Under the pieces are notes generated by a model. That model did not search any database. It was not told the DNA's origin and saw only the letters and a program-made list of their open reading frames with translations. Made by a program: the position numbers and the translations under genes. A stretch of 64,000 nucleotides of DNA, taken from contig JACJYP010000005.1 in NCBI GenBank assembly GCA_020636045.1, forward strand, positions 344,926 to 408,925. Direction: 5' to 3'. Below, piece after piece: positions 1 through 9,043 of the stretch; the first letter of the stretch is position 1, and every line of letters begins with the position of its first letter. This DNA comes from Lewinellaceae bacterium (GTDB lineage: Bacteria; Bacteroidota; Bacteroidia; Chitinophagales; Saprospiraceae).

Positions 1-834
1 CGCCGGCCGGCCGGCAAGAATATGATCCATCCACGACAAGATGTATTCAAATACCTGATCCTGTTCGGCTTCGTTGTGTATTTCATGATAAAGGTCATCC
101 CATTCCCGATGGGTCACCTCGCCGCTGACCCTGTCTGAAAACGCCTTTGTCGCTTCGGCAGATGTGATCTTGTCCCCACCTCCGTGCATAAGCAGCAAGG
201 GGCTTTCTACCGTGCCAGAAAACCGGTCGAGCCAGCTGGCTCCTTCCAGCAATTCCAGTCCGGCAATGACGCTCAGCTGCCCGTGCACCAGCGGGTCGTC
301 CTGGTATGCCTTCACCACTTTTTCATCGCGCGAAAGAAAATGGGCCGCGAGGCCGGTGGGCAATGTCAGCGCCGGGGTGATCTTTTTCAACACTTTGGCC
401 GCCAGAATTTTCAGTCCCGGCGCCGGAAAGGCAAGCCGTATCCATGGGCCTGTGGCGATGATGCCGCTTAATGCCGGAGCGCGGCGGAGCGCAAAATTCA
501 ATACCAGGTTGCCGCCCATTGAATGACCGTACAGGAACAACGGGATACCGCGATACCGTTTTTCTGTTTCTTCCAGCAGTTGCCCGATGTCGTCGAGCAA
601 CACCTCCAGGCTCCTTACGTGTCCGCGCTTCCCTCCGCTTTTACCATAGCCCTGCTGATCGAACCCTACCAATGCCACGCCATGCGCATTGAACCATTCG
701 GCAAGATGCCGGTAGCGCCCGATGTGCTCGCTTTGGCCGTGTACCAGGGCGAGCACGGCGCGTGGGTTTTCCACCGGCCATTCAGCAGCATGGATTTGCA
801 TGCCTTCGCTGTTCTTCCAGGATAATGCGTTCAT
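1..834 (-). CDS. Alpha/beta hydrolase, monoacylglycerol lipase-like (C-terminus cut by window edge)
   Basis: The reading frame is open from an ATG at 834 down to position 1, so at least 278 residues are present and the stop codon lies outside the window. The translation begins MNALSWKNSEGMQIHAAEW and carries VHGQSEHIGRY, the oxyanion-hole strand of lysophospholipase/monoacylglycerol lipases, followed by the nucleophile elbow GHSMGG. A later GDKITSAEA segment fits the acid-residue strand, and DDLYHEIHNE supplies the catalytic-histidine region. No signal peptide is visible, so a cytoplasmic esterase acting on monoacylglycerols or lysophospholipids is likely. The exact substrate cannot be told from sequence. 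The next gene on the same strand ends only about ten bases upstream, so the two may be co-transcribed. Confidence 0.85.
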   Translation of the reverse strand, partial: MNALSWKNSEGMQIHAAEWPVENPRAVLALVHGQSEHIGRYRHLAEWFNAHGVALVGFDQQGYGKSGGKRGHVRSLEVLLDDIGQLLEETEKRYRGIPLFLYGHSMGGNLVLNFALRRAPALSGIIATGPWIRLAFPAPGLKILAAKVLKKITPALTLPTGLAAHFLSRDEKVVKAYQDDPLVHGQLSVIAGLELLEGASWLDRFSGTVESPLLLMHGGGDKITSAEATKAFSDRVSGEVTHREWDDLYHEIHNEAEQDQVFEYILSWMDHILAGRPA

Positions 835-844
835 TTTCAGGTGT

Positions 845-2464
845 CTATTTAAAATAGGTCTTCTTGCCTTTATTGAAGCGTACCAGCCGGGCTTTTGGAA
901 GTCTGCGCTCTACGTTTTTGTAATAATAACCGCGCGCCGCCGCTGCCGATTCGAAATTGCCTGTAAAATAGGTGTATTTGCCGTCGGGTTTTTGCAGCCA
1001 GTAAATGTCGAAATCTGTGCTCATAGAAGAATCGATCTGCGCCCACAAGGTATCCGCTGTAGCAACCTCAATGCTGAAGCCACTGAATTTATCCGGGAGC
1101 TGCAGCAACGCGATCGAGAGTGCCGGCGTGTCGGGAACAGGAGTTGCGTCTGCTGCCAGGCGATTGCCGGGCGGCGCTATGATGGCCGCAGTTTCAAATT
1201 GCGGAGATGCCATCAGTTCCGGGGGGGCTTCGTCGGAGATTTCTTCGATACTGCCGGCCGCTTCGGCTTTCAGATCGGGCAGGGGAGTACTGTTGTTTGC
1301 TTCCGGCAGTCGATTATCGCGCCGCGCCTTGGCCCTTTTCATCCGCGCTTTTTTCTCGGGGCTTTCTTCGTTGATGATCTCATCAAGGCTCGGCCACTGA
1401 AGGTACTCGAGTGAATCGGAAGAAATGCCCGTGATCCGCAGTTCCGTGCGGCGGTTGAGCTGGTGTTCTGCTTCGGAACATGGCACCCCGTTGCGGCATC
1501 TGTTCACCAACTGGCTTTCACCATAGCCTTTTGCCGTGATGCGTGCGCTATCGATCCCCTCGCTGATGATATAGGCAACGGCCGAAAGCGCGCGTTTGTG
1601 CGAGAGATCCATATTGTACTCATCATTCCCGCGGCTGTCGGTATGCGAACCGAGTTCGACCGAAAGCCCGGGGTTGTCGCGCATGAGATTCACCACATTG
1701 TCGAGCCGTTCGGCCGCATCGGACCGGATATCCCATTTATCGAAATCGTAGTAGATGTTTTGTATCTGGATACGTTTGTCGATTTTGGCACGCTCGAGTT
1801 CGATGTTTGAAAGCAGGGTGCCTGTGGTATTGTTGGAAGTGAGATTCTCCGTGATGCCCGGAGAAAGCGAGCGAACGCCATCCACACAAAGAATACATCC
1901 TTCAATGTTCACGTACACCTCGATGCGTTTGGCCAGGTAACCCGGCTTACGAATGAGCATGGTATAGTGGTTGCCCTGTTCGAATGTGTACTGAAAAAAA
2001 GCGTTCGGGTGCTGGCGCAGCACCAGTTCAGGTTTGTTTTTGGTGCGGTTGAATATCTCTATGGTAGCACCCTCTACTGCATCAACCACCACATCCGGAC
2101 TTTCGCGGGCTTCGGCGATGGTAATGTCGAACAGGTACCCCGGTTTTCGTTTCATTTCGATCTTCAGGAATACTTTTTCATTACTCACCGTGATTTTTTC
2201 GTCCCAGTCGAAAAAAATGTCCTTTTTTGCCACCACCCGGTATTCGCCGGGATCAAGCGTCGTGCTGAAATGGCCATTTCCATCCGTGGACAGTTCTGCC
2301 TTTACGACTTTTTCCGGCAATTCGAGGATCAGGATGTCCACCTGACGAAGGTAGCCGCGGTTGTTTTCTTCGAAAGCATAACCTTCCACGGCTGTTTGAG
2401 CGCCTGTCGTGCAAATGTTGGTGAATACGGCAGCCGCTATTGCAAACAAAAACGTGTGTTTCAT
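845..2464 (-). CDS. OmpA-family outer membrane protein with N-terminal carboxypeptidase-regulatory-like domains
   Basis: A 539-residue envelope protein. Residues 1-22 form a signal peptide. Residues about 25-110 and 110-190 look like beta-sandwich (CarboxypepD_reg-like) repeats, for example GNGHFSTTLDPGEYRVVAKK. A canonical OmpA C-terminal peptidoglycan-binding domain spans about 232-345, with YYDFDKWDIR, LGSHTDSRGNDEYN and LSHKRALSAV. The last 90 residues resemble a SPOR-like fold (SIEVATADTL, GKYTYFTGNFESAAAARGYY), which is unusual after an OmpA domain. The linker between them is charged and Pro/Ala-rich. The role is probably anchoring the outer membrane to the cell wall. A TAnnTTTG promoter lies 35 bases upstream. 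Confidence 0.85.
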   Translation of the reverse strand: MKHTFLFAIAAAVFTNICTTGAQTAVEGYAFEENNRGYLRQVDILILELPEKVVKAELSTDGNGHFSTTLDPGEYRVVAKKDIFFDWDEKITVSNEKVFLKIEMKRKPGYLFDITIAEARESPDVVVDAVEGATIEIFNRTKNKPELVLRQHPNAFFQYTFEQGNHYTMLIRKPGYLAKRIEVYVNIEGCILCVDGVRSLSPGITENLTSNNTTGTLLSNIELERAKIDKRIQIQNIYYDFDKWDIRSDAAERLDNVVNLMRDNPGLSVELGSHTDSRGNDEYNMDLSHKRALSAVAYIISEGIDSARITAKGYGESQLVNRCRNGVPCSEAEHQLNRRTELRITGISSDSLEYLQWPSLDEIINEESPEKKARMKRAKARRDNRLPEANNSTPLPDLKAEAAGSIEEISDEAPPELMASPQFETAAIIAPPGNRLAADATPVPDTPALSIALLQLPDKFSGFSIEVATADTLWAQIDSSMSTDFDIYWLQKPDGKYTYFTGNFESAAAARGYYYKNVERRLPKARLVRFNKGKKTYFK

Positions 2465-2498
2465 TGTAAATCAGGTTTTTAGACTAATCTAGATTGAA

Positions 2499-2506
2499 CA
2501 AATGTA
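2499..2506 (-). promoter_or_regulatory. Bacteroidota -7 promoter element (TACATTTG)
   Basis: On the minus strand this reads TACATTTG, an exact match to TAnnTTTG, 35 bases before the OmpA-family start codon. No clear -33 TTTG box is visible upstream. Confidence 0.6.
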
Positions 2507-2578
2507 AAAAGAGTTCGAAGTTTGTTCCACCCGAATTCCTTTCTGCCATCTGCCGAAATCCGTTATTATTGACGACAA

Positions 2579-3496
2579 ATGAAAGATAAAATGCGCATCA
2601 TCTATATGGGTACACCCGAATTCGCGGTGCCCTCTCTGGCGATCTTGCTGGACAACGGCTACGACGTCCCTGCCGTGATCACTTCGCCCGACAAGCCCGG
2701 AGGGCGTCTCGGCATACAGCAATCGGCGGTGAAAAAATACGCGCTTGAGCGGGGATTACAGGTATTACAGCCCGAAAAACTCAAAAATCCGCAGTTTTTG
2801 GAGACTCTGCGCGCGCTACATGCCGACCTCCAGGTGGTGGTCGCATTCAGGATGCTGCCAGAAGCAGTCTGGGACATGCCGCCGCTCGGTACGATGAACC
2901 TGCACGGCTCCTTATTGCCCAAATACCGCGGCGCCGCCCCGATCAACTGGGCGATCATCCGCGGCGAAAAGGAAACCGGCCTCACCACTTTTCTGCTGAA
3001 ACACGAGATCGATACCGGGGACCTGCTTTTTCAGGAGCGCCTGCCGATCGGCGAAAATGAAACGGCCGGAGAATTGCACGACCGGATGATGGTTGCAGGT
3101 GCACAACTTGTGCTTAAATCGGTGCGTGCGATCGAAAGTGGCGATGCCAAACCGATGCCGCAGCAGGACTCGGAAGTAACCCACGCGCCCAAAATTTTTG
3201 CACACACCTGCCGCATCGACTTCGCGCAACCCACTCAACAAGTCCACGATTTTGTCAGAGGCCTGAGTCCATATCCCGGCGCCTGGACGGAATGGCAGGG
3301 AAAAACGCTAAAGATCCTGCGTACAGAGAAGGATATCGGCGAACGACCGGCAACGCCTCCGGGTCATTTTTCTTCAAACGGCAAAGACCTGATCAGGATC
3401 AGCACGGCCGACGGTTTTGTCCGCGTGCTGGAACTCCAACTGGAAGGCAAAAAACGGATGACCGTACGCGATTTCCTGAACGGCTACCGGATTTGA
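2579..3496 (+). CDS. fmt: Methionyl-tRNA formyltransferase
   Basis: This 305-residue cytoplasmic enzyme formylates initiator Met-tRNA using 10-formyltetrahydrofolate. The N-terminal formyltransferase domain begins RIIYMGTPEFAVPSL. The signature NLHGSLLPKYRGAAPINW includes N107 and H109, which match the catalytic Asn/His pair. The later stretch HEIDTGDLL carries the catalytic aspartate. The C-terminal OB-like tRNA-binding domain occupies about residues 205-305. Length is normal for the family. The ATG at 2579 is used, with a second in-frame ATG four codons later just before the conserved strand, so the start is uncertain by a few codons. No def gene is adjacent. Confidence 0.95.
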   Translation: MKDKMRIIYMGTPEFAVPSLAILLDNGYDVPAVITSPDKPGGRLGIQQSAVKKYALERGLQVLQPEKLKNPQFLETLRALHADLQVVVAFRMLPEAVWDMPPLGTMNLHGSLLPKYRGAAPINWAIIRGEKETGLTTFLLKHEIDTGDLLFQERLPIGENETAGELHDRMMVAGAQLVLKSVRAIESGDAKPMPQQDSEVTHAPKIFAHTCRIDFAQPTQQVHDFVRGLSPYPGAWTEWQGKTLKILRTEKDIGERPATPPGHFSSNGKDLIRISTADGFVRVLELQLEGKKRMTVRDFLNGYRI

Positions 3497-4021
3497 TATA
3501 ATTCCCGGAATCACCTCCGTTCGCTCCCTCTGGCACAATTTATGATTATTTAACAGCGTCCGGATAACGAAATCCCGCAGGGATCGTTCATTTGGCTGTT
3601 TCAGGAACCGATTACGTTACATCCGACCCTATGATCACATATCTGATACTTTTTCTCGCCCTATCTGCCACTGCCGTTTACGGCCTTTCCGACGATCAGG
3701 CCGAACAACATCAGGAAGATTGATTTCTTTCTTTCAAGCCATTTTTGAAGTTTACGAGGTTCTCTGACAATGAGGATCACACTGACCGGTATGCGTGTTA
3801 AAAACGTTTTCGCAGCCGCTTTTTCCTGCTCGTATGCAGTTTGCATATGCGGGCCTGTTTGAATTTCCGTCATAATTTTTTTGAAGCACTTTCCGTTCTT
3901 TGCCCGGCATTTGACAGAGAATGAGACCGGAATTGGCGCCAGCGGCTCAACCCACTGCCTGTTTCGACGGTTTTACCTGCATTGCGACACGTTTTTAATA
4001 ATCTGAAAACACTCCGTCATT
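3497..4021. other. 525-bp intergenic region without a convincing gene
   Basis: No recognisable gene lies between fmt and galE. A 30-codon frame at 3631-3723 (+) encodes a hydrophobic stretch followed by an acidic tail, and a 70-codon frame at 3661-3873 (-) has two hydrophobic patches. The two overlap and neither resembles a known family. The region is more A+T-rich than its neighbours near 3870-3900 and 3990-4020, where a galE promoter would be expected, but no clean TAnnTTTG box was found. Confidence 0.4.
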
Positions 4022-5032
4022 TTGAATATTCTTGTTACTGGTGGCGCCGGGTTTATTGGTTCCCATACGGTGGTAGCACTTTCCGAGGCGGGCTTTAGAC
4101 CCGTCATTCTTGATGATTTCTCCAATTCGGAACCCGCAGTGCTGGAGGGCTTGAATGCCATTTTGGGTTTTTCCCCCAGGTTTTATGCCGAAAATTGCCG
4201 GGACCTTGACATTCTGAAGCGAGTGTTGAAGGAAGAGTCCATTGATGGCGTTATCCATTTCGCTGCTTTCAAGTCGGTAGGCGAATCCATGCGGGAGCCT
4301 TTGAAATACTATGAAAATAACCTCGGGACTCTGATGGCGTTGCTGGAGGCTATGGGCGATTGCAGCGTTCCCAACCTCATCTTTTCCTCTTCAGCAACCG
4401 TCTATGGTGAGCCCTCGAAACTGCCGGTCAGCGAAACGGCACTCCTGCCTGCGCCCATATCGGTCTATGGCAGCACCAAACAGGTATGCGAAACGATCCT
4501 GTCGGACCAGGTTGCGGCAGGCAAACCGCTCAAAGCCTTTTCATTGCGCTATTTCAACCCGATTGGGGCACACCCCAGCGCGCAAATCGGTGAATTGCCG
4601 AGGGGAGTTCCCAACAACCTCGTTCCGTTTATTACGCAGACGGCAGCAGGCATACGCCAGGAACTGACCGTTTTTGGCAACGACTATCCTACATCTGACG
4701 GCACTTGTATTCGTGATTATATTCACGTGATGGACCTCGCAGAAGCGCATGTTGAGTCGCTGAAAGCGCTGTTCGGTCAGCGACAGCCTTCCTATTATGA
4801 AGTAATGAATGTCGGCACCGGCCAGGGGCACAGCGTGCTGGAGATCATCAATACCTTTGGAGAGGTCAGCGGTAAACCCCTGGATTACACGATCGGCGAA
4901 CGGAGACAGGGCGATATCGCCACTATTTACGCGGATGTTTCCAAAATTAACGGCATGCTGGGCTGGAATGCCAAACGCGGTATGCGCGAAGGCCTGGAAG
5001 ATGCCTGGCGCTGGCAGCAAAGTCTGGGTTGA
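4022..5032 (+). CDS. galE: UDP-glucose 4-epimerase
   Basis: A 336-residue extended short-chain dehydrogenase that interconverts UDP-glucose and UDP-galactose with bound NAD. The Rossmann motif GGAGFIGS is at residues 7-14, the catalytic Y149xxxK153 sits in VYGSTK, and FNPIGAHPS follows as in GalE. The domain continues to NVGTGQGHSVLEII and DYTIGERRQGDIATIYAD, both typical of GalE. The start codon is TTG: no in-frame ATG precedes the Rossmann strand, and the frame enters directly as NILVTGG. It overlaps or abuts glpD downstream, so the two are probably transcribed together. It may supply galactose units for envelope polysaccharide. Confidence 0.95.
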   Translation: MNILVTGGAGFIGSHTVVALSEAGFRPVILDDFSNSEPAVLEGLNAILGFSPRFYAENCRDLDILKRVLKEESIDGVIHFAAFKSVGESMREPLKYYENNLGTLMALLEAMGDCSVPNLIFSSSATVYGEPSKLPVSETALLPAPISVYGSTKQVCETILSDQVAAGKPLKAFSLRYFNPIGAHPSAQIGELPRGVPNNLVPFITQTAAGIRQELTVFGNDYPTSDGTCIRDYIHVMDLAEAHVESLKALFGQRQPSYYEVMNVGTGQGHSVLEIINTFGEVSGKPLDYTIGERRQGDIATIYADVSKINGMLGWNAKRGMREGLEDAWRWQQSLG

Positions 5033-5049
5033 ACCCTATATTTGGCCCT

Positions 5050-6696
5050 ATGACCAGTCCAATGAACAGGCGGAACAATATCCGCAGACTCCGGGAAGAA
5101 GAATTTGACCTGTGCATCATCGGAGGAGGCGCTTCCGGCGCCGGTTGCGCTTTTGACGCCGCCCTGCGTGGACTGAAGGTGGCGCTGATCGAAAAAACAG
5201 ATTTTGCCGCCGAAACCTCCTCCAAGAGCACCAAACTGATACACGGAGGGGTGCGCTATCTGGAACAGGCGTTCAAAAAATTCGATTTTGACCAACTCAG
5301 GCAGGTACGCCACGGCCTTGAAGAACGCCACATTTTATTGCAGCAGGCGCCGCATCTCGCACGCCCGCTCGCTCTCATTACACCCGTATTCAATACTAGG
5401 GCAGGATTGTACTACTCGATCGGACTGAAATTATACGACTGGTTCGCTTCCGGACGCGACACCCTTCCGGGCAGCCGCTGGCTTTCCAAAAAAGAAGCGC
5501 GCAGCCGTGTGCCCGGCCTGACGGACAAGGTACATAGCGCTGTACTGTATTATGACGGCCAACTCGACGATGCGCGATATTGTCTCACCCTGGTCGTCTC
5601 CGCTGCCGAGGCAGGAGCAGTTGTTGCCAATCACATTGAACTGGAATCCTTTGAAAAGTCGGAAACCGGTGTTCTTCATGCTGCTATCGCAAGCGACCAG
5701 CAGGATGGCGGGGCAGAAGTGCGTATACGGGCAAAAGTATTCCTGAACTGCACGGGACCTTTCTCCGATCGCCTGCGCAGTCTGGCCAATGCCGGCCTGC
5801 CGTCGCGGATACGGCCTTCCAAGGGGGTACATCTGGTGCTGCCACATGAGATCTTGGGCGGCAATGACGCGCTTCTGATACCAAAAACAAAAGACGGGCG
5901 GGTGGTATTCGCCATCCCTTTTGAAGGAAAACTACTGCTGGGAACCACCGATCGCGATTGCAACGAAATTGACCGGGAGCCCTTGCTGGAAGCAGCAGAA
6001 GTGGATTTTCTGCTGGATACCCTGCAGCCTTTCCTGAGCAATAAACTCAACAAAAACATGCTGCTTGCGGGTTTCGGCGGTTTGAGGCCTTTGATCGCAG
6101 CAGTGGGTGGCGAAACCAAGTCTTTGCTACGCGATCACGAGGTAGAGCACGATCCGGAATCCAACCTGCTCAGTTTATTGGGCGGCAAATGGACGACCTA
6201 TCGCCTCATGGCCAAGGATGCCGTTGATGCCGTTTGCAAGTTGCTTTCCATTCCCGTTGAGTGCAGCACCCAATCCCGGCTCCTGGCAGGCGCCGAGGAT
6301 TATGACGCCGGTTTTTGGAAAAAAATTCAGGCGAACTACGGTTTGGATGCGGATATTTCCCAACATTTGGCTTTCAAATACGGGACACGCGCGAACCGCG
6401 TCGCAGCACTGGCAAAGGCACAACCGGCGCTCCGGGAACGCATCCTTTCGGAGCAACCATTCATAAAGGCGGAGATCATATACGCTGTGCGGGAGGAGAT
6501 GGCGTGTACGCCCCGCGATTTCCTCGCCCGTCGGATACGGCTGGAAATTACCGGGTGGCAGGCCGCCGGAGCGGCGAGTGAAGTAGTGGCGACGTTAATG
6601 GGAACTGAACTGGGATGGCGCGAAGACAAAGTGAGGGAGGAAATGCGGAATTATCAGATCTTGCTTGACCGGTTTCGAGAATCGGCTACGGGCTGA
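5050..6696 (+). CDS. glpD: FAD-dependent glycerol-3-phosphate dehydrogenase
   Basis: A 548-residue enzyme oxidising glycerol-3-phosphate to dihydroxyacetone phosphate and passing electrons to the quinone pool at the inner face of the cytoplasmic membrane. The FAD-binding motif GGGASGAG comes near residue 25, then ETSSKSTKLIHGGVRYLEQ, a hallmark of GlpD. GTTDRDCNE and GLRPL follow, and SLLGGKWTTYRLMA closes the FAD domain. The C-terminal about 130 residues form the DAO_C helical domain. I chose the ATG at 5050; an upstream TTG at 5029 overlapping the galE stop would add seven residues. It forms a glycerol-use locus with glpF and glpK downstream. Confidence 0.95.
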   Translation: MTSPMNRRNNIRRLREEEFDLCIIGGGASGAGCAFDAALRGLKVALIEKTDFAAETSSKSTKLIHGGVRYLEQAFKKFDFDQLRQVRHGLEERHILLQQAPHLARPLALITPVFNTRAGLYYSIGLKLYDWFASGRDTLPGSRWLSKKEARSRVPGLTDKVHSAVLYYDGQLDDARYCLTLVVSAAEAGAVVANHIELESFEKSETGVLHAAIASDQQDGGAEVRIRAKVFLNCTGPFSDRLRSLANAGLPSRIRPSKGVHLVLPHEILGGNDALLIPKTKDGRVVFAIPFEGKLLLGTTDRDCNEIDREPLLEAAEVDFLLDTLQPFLSNKLNKNMLLAGFGGLRPLIAAVGGETKSLLRDHEVEHDPESNLLSLLGGKWTTYRLMAKDAVDAVCKLLSIPVECSTQSRLLAGAEDYDAGFWKKIQANYGLDADISQHLAFKYGTRANRVAALAKAQPALRERILSEQPFIKAEIIYAVREEMACTPRDFLARRIRLEITGWQAAGAASEVVATLMGTELGWREDKVREEMRNYQILLDRFRESATG

Positions 6697-6772
6697 ACTA
6701 CAACATCAGATCAATCGACCCATGATGCACTCACGCACATGGTCTTTATAATTAACTACAAATCAAATTGTT

Positions 6773-7171
6773 ATGGCAGGAAATACCAAAAAAGACTTTG
6801 CTTATATCACCGATCTCCATTACGAGCACAAGCTCTGGCACAACGAATTGAATTTTTACCGCGACGAGATCAAGATTTTGCAGGCAAGGCTGGAAGAGAT
6901 CGTTTCTAAAAATACGAGCAACGAAGTGGAAATGGGAGTGGAGTCGTTTCAAAATCGCTTCGACCTGAACCGCAAGCATATCAGCGAGATCAAACACCGC
7001 ATCAAAAAACACGAAAAATTCCTGGTCAATTACGCCAAAGACCACCCTATTGCCGTCGACCATGTGCATTTTACCGATCATACCGATATCCGGGAGAATT
7101 TCGAACGTTTCCGCGAACTGTACCGGGAAATGAAAACGGAGTTCAACCGTTTTGCTGTCAAATGGATGTGA
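6773..7171 (+). CDS. Conserved-looking coiled-coil protein of unknown function
   Basis: A 132-residue soluble protein that I do not assign to a family. It is rich in charged residues (YHEHK-type, KHRIKKHEKF, RELYREMKTEFNRF) and is predicted to be almost entirely alpha-helical, with two heptad-like segments at about 20-55 and 70-95. There is no signal peptide or membrane segment. Several histidines cluster at about 90-110 (DHPIAVDHVHFTDHTD). It lies 76 bp after glpD and 31 bp before glpF on the same strand, so it is probably transcribed with the glycerol genes. A direct role in glycerol use is inference from position only. Confidence 0.7.
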   Translation: MAGNTKKDFAYITDLHYEHKLWHNELNFYRDEIKILQARLEEIVSKNTSNEVEMGVESFQNRFDLNRKHISEIKHRIKKHEKFLVNYAKDHPIAVDHVHFTDHTDIRENFERFRELYREMKTEFNRFAVKWM

Positions 7172-7202
7172 TTTGCCGTTTTTTTCAATAAAGTAGTACG
7201 AT

Positions 7203-7913
7203 ATGGCCAACTTTTTTGCTGAGCTCCTGGGCACGGCATTGCTCATTTTACTGGGTAATGGCGTGGTAGCAGGTGTGGTCCTGAAAGGTACCAAAAACGA
7301 AAACTCGGGCTGGATTGTCATCACAGTCGGCTGGGCGCTTGCCGTTACGTTTGCGGTGTATGCCGTAGGTGGTGTCAGCGGCGCACACATCAACCCGGCC
7401 GTGACAATAGCGCTCGCTACGATGGGGCTTTTCGAATGGACGCAGGTGCCGGTGTACATTGCCGGCCAGATGTCGGGCGCCATGCTCGGCGCAGCACTGG
7501 TCTGGATGCACTACCTCCCGCACTGGGACCGCACACCCGATCCGGAAGCAAAATTGGCTGTTTTTTGCACCGCTCCGGCGGTGCGTCATACAACGGGCAA
7601 CCTGATCAGCGAATTCGTGGGAACATTCGTGTTGCTGTTTGGCCTGTCAGCGATCGGCGCCAACCGTTTTGCAGAAGGACTAAACCCCCTTGTCGTCGGC
7701 GCGCTGATCCTGTCCATCGGACTTTCCCTCGGGGGCACTACGGGATATGCAATCAATCCGGCCCGCGACCTCGGACCCCGGATCGCGCATGCGCTGTTGC
7801 CGGTCCCCGGCAAAGGCGGTTCCGACTGGGGGTATGCCTGGATACCGGTACTAGGTCCGATTCTCGGCGGCATTTTCGGCGCTGCCGCTTATCGCATATT
7901 GCTGGGAGGATAA
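7203..7913 (+). CDS. glpF: Glycerol uptake facilitator (aquaglyceroporin)
   Basis: A 236-residue MIP-family channel with six membrane helices and two half-helices carrying the NPA motifs at residues 64-66 (HINPAV) and 185-187 (AINPARDLGPR). The Asp after the second NPAR is the glycerol-facilitator signature, as opposed to water-specific aquaporins. It begins MANFFAELLGTALLILLGNG and has the usual family length for a compact GlpF. It admits glycerol by facilitated diffusion for phosphorylation by GlpK, encoded about 1.1 kb downstream. The ATG at 7203 is preceded by an A-rich stretch rather than a strong Shine-Dalgarno, usual in this phylum. Confidence 0.93.
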   Translation: MANFFAELLGTALLILLGNGVVAGVVLKGTKNENSGWIVITVGWALAVTFAVYAVGGVSGAHINPAVTIALATMGLFEWTQVPVYIAGQMSGAMLGAALVWMHYLPHWDRTPDPEAKLAVFCTAPAVRHTTGNLISEFVGTFVLLFGLSAIGANRFAEGLNPLVVGALILSIGLSLGGTTGYAINPARDLGPRIAHALLPVPGKGGSDWGYAWIPVLGPILGGIFGAAAYRILLGG

Positions 7914-8023
7914 TTCGTATATCAGCACATAAAAAAATCGCTACTGCCCGAGTTTGATCCGCGGGGATTTTTTTGCGTCTATTGTAACGTTATTATTGTC
8001 AACGATCATCTCAACGACGCAAA

Positions 8024-8968
8024 ATGGATGAAAAAATACTCCGGCGTATTGACGGAGAAGCAGGTGTGTCCGGTCTTTCCGAAATTCTAGGCGAGCGGCT
8101 CAGGGCTACCGATCTGAATACACTGTTGCTGGACGTTTTCCAAAAAAAAGCCGTGGCCGCAAGTCCGGCCGAACTGCTCCGGGCATACCGGGAAAACCGT
8201 TTTGTACGGCCGTCCAATATCGATCCACTTGATTTCGGCAATTTTGTGATGGGCTGGCTTCACGCCGCCCGAAATGCCGGCTTCTCCCTGCTGCAATTGT
8301 CTCCGCTGGCGCCCCTGGGGAGTTGTGCGGCTCTTGCGACCGTGCATCAGAACAAGGTAGTCTCTGCGCTTCGGGGTACGGAAGTAGTTGCGGATGCCAC
8401 GAATGTATTGGCGCTGGAAAGCGTATTGCGGCGAGAGGAGGAAGGATTCCCTTTCGATCCGCTGCATCTCGGCGCCGTTCATCGTCACGTACGGGCGCAA
8501 GCCATACCCCGGACGCCGGGGTATAGTGCTCATTTCAGCATTCTGGGCCTTACTTCTGCCGGGCGCGACACCGGTGACCGTATTTTTGAAAAGGAATCGC
8601 TGCTGCGACATATGCTTTTTTACAGGGACTATCTGGAAAATGAACTGCAACTCGGGAAAGCGACGCTGCGGCTGAAGCCATTGTCGTCCAAAGGGCATTC
8701 CGACCCCGTATTTCGCTCCATAATGACGTATTTACAGGAAAATGCACCTGCTTCACCAATCGAAGTGGCCGATGGCGGCAGTCGGAATTACTATGAATGT
8801 TTGCAATTCAAGGTCGTGGTGGCTGCGGGAACGAATGACGAACTCGAAATCGCCGACGGCGGCTTTACGGACTGGACGCGACAATTGAGCAGTAACCACA
8901 AAGAACGCCTCCTGATCAGCGGCCTGGGGCTTGAACTGTTGTATAAAATCATCCGTCATTTGGTGTAA
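8024..8968 (+). CDS. Unrecognised protein, possibly with a class II aminoacyl-tRNA-synthetase-like fold
   Basis: A 314-residue cytoplasmic protein lying between glpF and glpK. I cannot name its family with certainty. Two stretches recall class II synthetase motifs: ALRGTEVVADATNVLALE followed by VHRHVRAQAIP and HFSILGLTSAGRD resembles a motif-2 region, and the C-terminal GLGLELLYKI resembles motif 3, in which an Arg normally replaces one of these residues. Such core-like paralogues (HisZ, PoxA, AsnA) are known in general. Motif 2 lacks a clear catalytic FRxE, so aminoacylation activity is doubtful. It is separated from glpF by 110 bp and from glpK by about 75 bp, on the same strand. Confidence 0.55.
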   Translation: MDEKILRRIDGEAGVSGLSEILGERLRATDLNTLLLDVFQKKAVAASPAELLRAYRENRFVRPSNIDPLDFGNFVMGWLHAARNAGFSLLQLSPLAPLGSCAALATVHQNKVVSALRGTEVVADATNVLALESVLRREEEGFPFDPLHLGAVHRHVRAQAIPRTPGYSAHFSILGLTSAGRDTGDRIFEKESLLRHMLFYRDYLENELQLGKATLRLKPLSSKGHSDPVFRSIMTYLQENAPASPIEVADGGSRNYYECLQFKVVVAAGTNDELEIADGGFTDWTRQLSSNHKERLLISGLGLELLYKIIRHLV

Positions 8969-9043
8969 ACTGATTTTTGATTGACATTTACGCAGGGAAC
9001 AAAAGCGCAGGGCACTTGCCCGATTTCCCTAAATGTCAAGCCT

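Noticed and set aside
3631..3723. 30-codon hydrophobic frame in the fmt-galE gap
   Set aside because: Too short, no promoter or ribosome site, and it overlaps an equally weak frame on the other strand (3661-3873).
5029..5049. TTG start for glpD overlapping the galE stop
   Set aside because: The ATG at 5050 is nearer to the conserved domain; the TTG would add seven residues without support, although it cannot be excluded.
7928..7972. Terminator after glpF
   Set aside because: There is an AAAAAAATC / GATTTTTTT pair but no G+C-rich stem between them, so I do not call a terminator.
8981..9043. Upstream TTG start for glpK
   Set aside because: The extra residues are unlike any glycerol kinase and the family begins at KYILAIDQG.
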